Below, in pieces: positions 58,311 to 64,000 of a DNA stretch of 64,000 bases. The translations under genes and the position numbers were made by a program. Position 1 is the stretch's first letter. Each line of letters opens with the position of its first letter. The DNA comes from Chalara sp. BL73 (taxonomy: Eukaryota > Ascomycota > Leotiomycetes > Helotiales): contig CAKJVC010000095.1 of assembly GCA_918026815.1 (NCBI GenBank), positions 1 through 64,000 of the forward strand, given 5' to 3'. The notes below the pieces were generated by a model. The model searched no databases and had not been told where the DNA came from. It saw nothing but the letters and a program-made list of their open reading frames with translations.

Positions 58311-60112
58311 ATGCCCGCTCGCGGAGCCTGCGATGCTTGCAAGCGACGCAAGGTGAAATGTGACCAAACAGATTTCTGTGCCAATTGCAGCATCTCGCGA
58401 CTCCCCTGTCAATATACAATACCGCCACGGAAAAGAGGCCGAAAAGTGACCAAGAAGCCTCTGGATGGGGCCAATAAGGACGACGCCGGCGGGGAATATC
58501 ATGCTTATGCTTTTGCTGAGGGCAACCAAGACCAAGACCATGTCCCCTCTGGGCTTCTACATCAAGAGTCGCCTGACGACGGCCAGTATTCCCCATCTCC
58601 GCAAGCCTTCTTATCCCTTATTCCGCCAGAGCCTAGTGGTTCTCCATCAGTCATTGGACATTACCGCGAGGATTCTGAGCAAATCCACAGGAGCCTGATA
58701 GCGGCGGTCAGTCCTGTGCTTCCCGTGGATGCCTTGTTAGACGCTATCCATCGTTACATAGATCTCTTTATGCAGTACCACTTCCCCAATGCGCCGATTA
58801 TCTTTGAGTCTACCCTCCGTGCCCACGCCTCCTTGCTCCCGCCCCCGGACGATGCAGCATCCCCAAACCCACTGTATAGCTCCGACTCGAGTACCCAGCT
58901 CACATCAATGAAGGGTTTCGCTCTTATTACGGCCATGAGTGCATCTATCACGTCGGTCATGCCTGCATCTCTGATCCCTGACAGGCATCTTCTCTCGGTA
59001 TCCTTCCTCCACGCCTCCCGAGCCATGGTTCGATTATATGAGGACTACGATCTGGAATGTCCAGACTCGTCCTCCTTAATTGTCCGCCAATGGCACTCAA
59101 TTGCGCTCCAGAACACGACTGGCAAAACTGGATCGGCATGGCACCACCACGGCGAGGCAACTCTCTTGGCACAGAGGCTTCGTTTATACGATGAGGCCTC
59201 GGTGAGACGTATTCCTGGCAGGGAGTCGCAGCTACTCCGCGCTAGTTTTTGGCAATTATACCTTACTGACATCGCTGGTGTGGCCACTGGAACCCGCACC
59301 CCAGTTTTAAGCGAGTCCCTGTTTGATGGTGGATTAACGCTGCTCGAGCGTGGGGAGCGTGAAGAAGCCTTCCTTGACCTCAGCAGGAGCTGCAACCAGG
59401 GATCCTTCGAAGACCGTCTTATTTCCAGTTGTCACTTCAAGATTCGTTGCTGGTCTCAAGCCGCTAGCATCATTCAAGACATCAAAATATATGGTAAACA
59501 TCAGCGGGATGGTTCTGCGAACCGAAGCAACCGGCTGGCAGAGGCTGCTGAGCCAAGTCATTTAGTTGAAGCTTACTTGGCATTCACAAGCTTGATAGAT
59601 GACCTTCCGCCATGGCTGCAGCGTCCTGATAGTGCCCCCGACTCAGCAGATGAGAAGGTCTGCGTTTATCAACGAACTTGTTTTTGGGCCCAGAGATGTA
59701 GCATAATGTCAGCATTCCACTGCCTGAAACTCATCATATTACAGTGTTGCGTAGAATTCGGTATGCCTGCTATCATGGGCTTCAGCAGCCATGTGATATC
59801 TTTGGCGATGAAGAAGATTGAGATCGCCCATGACTTCCTACAGGATTTACAGACAGTGCCTTTTCTCTGCTTGAAGGCCCAAGGGGAACCCGCGGTCAGT
59901 CGAAAATTTCGCCGCAACATGCGCGAAAGGACCTGTACTGACACACTATGATTTAGGTCCAACGGATCCGCCGCGTTGGTACTCTTGTGCTACAGGTTGG
60001 GCAGACAGTTAGTCATGAGGCCATCAAGGCGCGCTCAAAATCTCTCCTGACCCAATTTCTAGACCTACTGGCAAAGCTAGACTCCAAGGCCTCGGATAGT
60101 GTTGGCGCCTAA
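58311..60112 (+). CDS. Zn2Cys6 transcription factor
   Basis: Two exons (58311-59894, 59957-60112) give 579 aa. Seen: N-terminal zinc cluster starting at residue 7, Cys 7, 10, 17, 23, 26 and 33 (C2C6C5C2C6C, ACDACKRRKVKCDQTDFCANC), then the basic linker PPRKRGRKVTKK, an acidic Gln-rich segment, and the fungal middle homology region (GFALITAMSASITSV, WHSIALQN, SWQ-like REAxFWQLYLTDI, RLRLYDEASV). Such architecture is typical of sugar-catabolism activators of the XlnR/AmyR/maltose-activator style. It is divergent from beta-glucuronidase and followed by a sugar porter, so it is the likely inducer-responsive activator of the glucuronide cluster. The intron at 59895-59956 has donor GTCAGT and restores GEPAVQRIRRVGTLVLQ. 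Confidence 0.9.
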
Positions 60113-60770
60113 ACCATGTAGCTGGTAATTTTATATCAAAGAAACTGTAGAAGGATAGACATTAACGATGCCTCGCTTGAGAAATGTAACTCTAGGAACT
60201 CAGGTCTAGAATAACCCCAACCGCACCAAGGGGCCGCCTTACCTGAACAGGGGGCAGCACATCCCTATATAGCGCGCCAGTACAGGCGAGCCATTCTCGA
60301 GGTGTCGTGAGGGATAAAACCCCTTGCAAAGAGCTTCTCGACAGATAATTTACTGGCCAATATACTGTCCAACGACCCTGGCCACCTGGGCTATATCAGC
60401 TTCCTATCAGGCAGCGGTAGGATTATTGCCGCGACTGAAGTTGTCCAACCCCGCATTTAGCAAACAACCCAAGACCAATAAACCAAACCGAATTAGAGAG
60501 GTTCGTCGATGTCTATTGTGGAGGGCGACATTTTTATGCTTTATAATTGCAGCCCCGGTCCCCATGGGGGTCTCCCACCTTAACCGCATGTGATCATGGC
60601 CTGATCCTTAACCTCATAGGAGAGTGTGGGTCATTAACATTAGTGCTGGGCACCCAAGGTATATAGAGGGCTAGGTGTCCTAGTCACCTGTGTTTAACCA
60701 TTTCTCCTCAGCCTGTTAAGAACAGAGGTGCTTCTACCACAATTACCTTCTTATCTTCCAGAATCCTACC
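60113..60770. promoter_or_regulatory. Promoter of the second MFS transporter
   Basis: Contains GTATATAGAGGG at about 60658-60669, roughly 100 bp before the ATG and a plausible TATA element. Upstream sequence is non-coding. Confidence 0.5.
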
Positions 60771-62593
60771 ATGCAGCAACCCCAGCCATTCCACGAGAAA
60801 GTAGCAAACGAGATTAGTCACACGGAAACCCTGGTCGACGATGCAATTCAACCCAAGGACGCCGTCCGAGATGCCGCAAGTAGAGGCCAGGCCCTGACTG
60901 GATACGAGACCCTGACCCCGTGGGAGACGGTCAAGAAGTTCAAACTTTGCGCGTTCTACGTTTTCATGGCTGCTGTTGCTGCTGGAACAGACGGATATCA
61001 GATTGGGTTTGTCTTACATGCCTCTCCCTTCGACCCTCTCTATGCCTTGTCACTAACCACATATCGTTGGCTAGACTCAATGCTGGTATCGTCGCCAACC
61101 CGGGCTTCGTCGAGCAGTTTGGTACCGCGATCACTCCTAAAGGTAAGCGGGTGCTCGCATCCAACGTCTTAGCTGCCTGGGGGAGCATTCTGCCGGTTGG
61201 TCAGGTTGTCGCCAATGTCACGCTTCCCTTCCTGTCAGCTCGATACGGGCGCAAGATGGCTCTGTACACGTGCTTGGCCATCTTGGCGGCCAGCATCATT
61301 ACGGAGTGTTTTGCTCGGGAGTGGCCACACTGGCTAGGTGCAAAGCTTCTTGCTGGTGTGGGCCTCGGTTGCATGCAAGCCACCCTTCCAATGTATATCG
61401 CTGAAACAGCCCCTACCCACATTCGAGGTATGGTTCTGATGTCGTATAACCTTTGGTGGACCGTGGGTACATTCTTTGCTTATGTCGCTATGGAGGCGCT
61501 CTCTGGTCAACACTCCCATAGCTGGCTGATCCCGGTCTACACGCAATGGGTCCATATTGGGCTAGCCGCAATCATTTTTTTTATTCTGCCCGAGTCCCCT
61601 GCCTGGGCCGTGGCAACCGGACAACATGATCGAGCCAAAAAGGCACTTGCTCAACTCTACAAAGGTGTTGAGGGTTTTGATATCGAGCAACAAGTTCAGG
61701 TGTTGATCATGTTGGCCGACCATGAGGCGGAAATTGCCGCGATCCAGAGTCGAGAGAAGTGGTATGCAATCTTTCGAGGTACTGATGGTTTCCGTACAAT
61801 TGTTGCTCTCTGGACCCTCGTATCGCAGCAATTTACCGGCCTCGTCCTCTTTTCGACCTTTGGCGCCTACTTCTTCCAGCAAGCCGGCGTTGGCGATCCC
61901 TTCCAGATCAAGTGTATCACTCTCTCGGTCAAGATTGTGGCCGCTGTTATTGTCGTCTACGTCGCCGATAGTGTTGGAAGAAGGAAGATTAGCTGCACTG
62001 GTACGACGACTATGTGGGCTGCAAGTCTTATTGTCGGAATTCTTGGCGTCGTCCCTAGAGTTAAGGCGGTAAATTACATCTTCGTTCTGATGGCCGTCAT
62101 CTGGAGTAAGCTCTCTGAACTCACTTTCACTTTCCTTGGCATCTCCTACTTACGCAAGCATCTAAATAGACATCGGCCTGACGATGAACGGGGCTACGGG
62201 TTGGGGTTTCATCGGCGAGATTTCGTCTCAGCGATTGCGACACTATACCTCGGGTGCTGCCGCGGCGGCTAACGCAATTACGAATATTGGTATGAACCAG
62301 CTAGTGCCCCATATGGCTAACGCGAATGAATGGAACTGGGGCCCTAAATCGGGCTTCTTCTACGCTGGTGTTGGACTTCCATTTATTGCCGGAATTTGGC
62401 TTCTGATTCCTGAGACTGCTAGGTAAGCGAATGCATCGTGTGATATAATTATGTGCATGCTAATAGCGCTACTTTCAGTCGTTCCGCCGCCGAGCTCGAC
62501 GAGCTTTTCGAGCGAAAGATTAAGCCGTGGCGCTTCCATAAGACAGAGACCGCTACTCAGCGTGTTGTCGCTCTTAATGTCACCACAACCTAG
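60771..62593 (+). CDS. MFS sugar-porter transporter
   Basis: Four exons (60771-61006, 61075-62105, 62170-62422, 62479-62593) give 544 aa with about 12 hydrophobic helices. Seen: DGYQIGLNAGIVANPGF at helix 1, SARYGRKMA after helix 2, PMYIAETAPTHIRG after helix 4, PESPAWAVATG after helix 6, DSVGRRKIS after helix 8 and the C-terminal PETARSRSAAELDELFERKI. These are the sugar-porter signatures. Every intron has GT-AG ends and a compatible phase. Known role: proton-coupled uptake of mono- or oligosaccharides. Inference from context: imports glucuronic-acid-containing oligosaccharides for the cytosolic beta-glucuronidase. It happens to have the same length as the MFS at 16321-18002, but the sequences differ and they are not recent copies. 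Confidence 0.9.
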
Positions 62594-64000
62594 TTTAACG
62601 CTATGCAAAGGAGATATATTGGAGTATTAACATGCTGCGATGGTGTCGAACGTACTTTATAATGGAACCGTAAAGACTAAGCTGTGAAGAAATAGGCCTT
62701 GTTTGAATATTGTGAAAGAAGGAGCTGTCAAGACATACTGAAGCTGCTACAAACATAAGCCTACAGGGGGAAGGGTTGCCTCTTTTAACTGTTGATCTCA
62801 TTTTAACTGTGCTCCGGCGTACCGCACGCTCCCGCTCTGCAGTAATCTTGGTTAGACGCTAATACTGTTTCTTACTATATCCAAAGTAGTCAACAAGTTA
62901 CAGCTGTGTAATAACCTTAGTCAAAAAGCTATTAGCCGCATCTAGGTAGTGATTAAACGCGTTGGAGACGCGTTTTAAAACACGGGAGCTCTATAATAAC
63001 GCGTCTTGCTTTGGAAATATACACAAGAACCTAAACAATCCAGAAGAATGAACAATCAAACGAAGGAAACTTTTAAATGGCAAAATGAACGTAAGAATGC
63101 CTGTGCTAGACATGCCTTTTACCCGGCTCTATTCCCTGGTACAATTGAATATCTCTTCGGCTACCAGTTGCATTTTCTCACGTTTACAATCAACTATAGC
63201 TTACGCCAGGTTCAATAATCACTTATGACCTGAGCACTATCTCGAAATACGTTTTCGCATGCTACTCGTTGAGCATTATGTTACGTTAGATACTATTGCG
63301 AATCCGGAAACATCTTTCCTCGCTCAGATCACTCGCTAGTACTCCTAATCTTGCCTGGAGGAGTTATTCGAAGCTCTGCGCGAGTAGATGGTGCCATATT
63401 GAGAGGTTGTTGAAGAAAGGTTGGTTGTTGATCGAGGAAATTAGCGTGCCCCGCCACGAATTCTGACACTCACTGGTGCACCCAGAGCTGTAACACTTCT
63501 CTCTTGCTTGAGCTCCCTTCTTTCTTCACTTAGTTGCTCGCTCTATAACAGCATATACTTGACTCTCATACACCACAGTAAGTGGTAGTTCCGTCACATC
63601 ATTATTCAATAACAGGCCAAGACTATCATCATAGTGGCTCTCATAAGAATGCACAAACGAGCGGAAGGATTCTTGGAGCCAGCCGCAACCTCAGAGGCCT
63701 GCTCTAGCCATGTTCTTGAAACAAACACCGCGAGGTATTTTTGGAGGACGGCTGTATACTATGCGAACGGCCTACGGTAACAAAGCAAGGGAACGAAGGG
63801 CCGTCTGGTTCTTGGCTGGCTGGATCTAGGTCTTTTAAACTATCTGGATATAAAGGGCGACTCGATATAGATAGTTAACGCATTAGCTTTGAAATAATTA
63901 AGAGGTTCAGGAGAAATCTTGTTGCTACAATGTCCTATAGACGGGACTACATAATCCTGAGTAAAGTAGCGAAGATGATTAATAAGATGCTAGTATACCT
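62594..64000. other. 3' flank and right end of the window, no gene seen
   Basis: A GC-poor spacer. A 70-codon plus-strand frame at 63006-63218 and shorter ones have no family features. No RNA gene or repeat recognised. Confidence 0.4.

Overview
The window is nuclear DNA of a filamentous ascomycete (Pezizomycotina). Genes carry short spliceosomal introns (about 47-95 nt, GTAAGT-like donors, CTRAC-like branch sites). The protein families are typically fungal: Zn2Cys6 and bZIP-DUF3425 regulators, a PDR-type ABC pump, HET remnants and Baeyer-Villiger monooxygenases. Gene-rich blocks alternate with AT-rich, transposon-littered stretches. Exon models were built by hand from reading-frame continuity, splice consensus and family similarity. 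No search was run and the genus is not claimed.

Layout. 1-8.1 kb holds unlinked metabolic genes: the 3' part of an S9-type peptidase with an apparent frameshift, a BNR-repeat propeller protein, an atypical SDR and a glycerol-3-phosphatase-like HAD hydrolase. 8.7-31.9 kb is a compact cluster: peroxisomal acyl-CoA ligase, bZIP-DUF3425 regulator, Baeyer-Villiger monooxygenase 1, MFS transporter, HSL-type alpha/beta hydrolase, two divergent SDRs, PDR ABC transporter, Baeyer-Villiger monooxygenase 2 and a mini Zn2Cys6 regulator. It contains no PKS, NRPS or terpene synthase. The enzyme set reads as ring-opening catabolism: alcohol to ketone (SDR), ketone to lactone or ester (BVMO), hydrolysis, CoA activation in peroxisomes, then beta-oxidation. 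The motif TGACTCGC recurs about 200-280 bp upstream of four of these genes.

32-51 kb is accessory and partly decayed. It has a small glyoxalase-fold gene, a long gene-poor stretch with a 32-bp tandem repeat, two secreted preproproteins with Lys-Arg processing sites (one with ten cysteines, one with a CheD/CNF-like Cys-His core), HET and Gypsy remnants, a large broken gene of unknown family, a 565-bp TA-flanked MITE, and one or two solo LTRs.

51-62.6 kb is a second functional cluster: a secreted saponin-hydrolase-like protein, an intracellular GH2 beta-glucuronidase with the glucuronate-specific N-x-K motif, a Zn2Cys6 activator and a sugar-porter MFS. Together these would remove and use the glucuronic-acid-headed sugar chain of plant triterpenoid saponins. 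The speculative but attractive reading is that the window joins sugar removal (51-62 kb) to degradation or export of the freed aglycone (8.7-32 kb).
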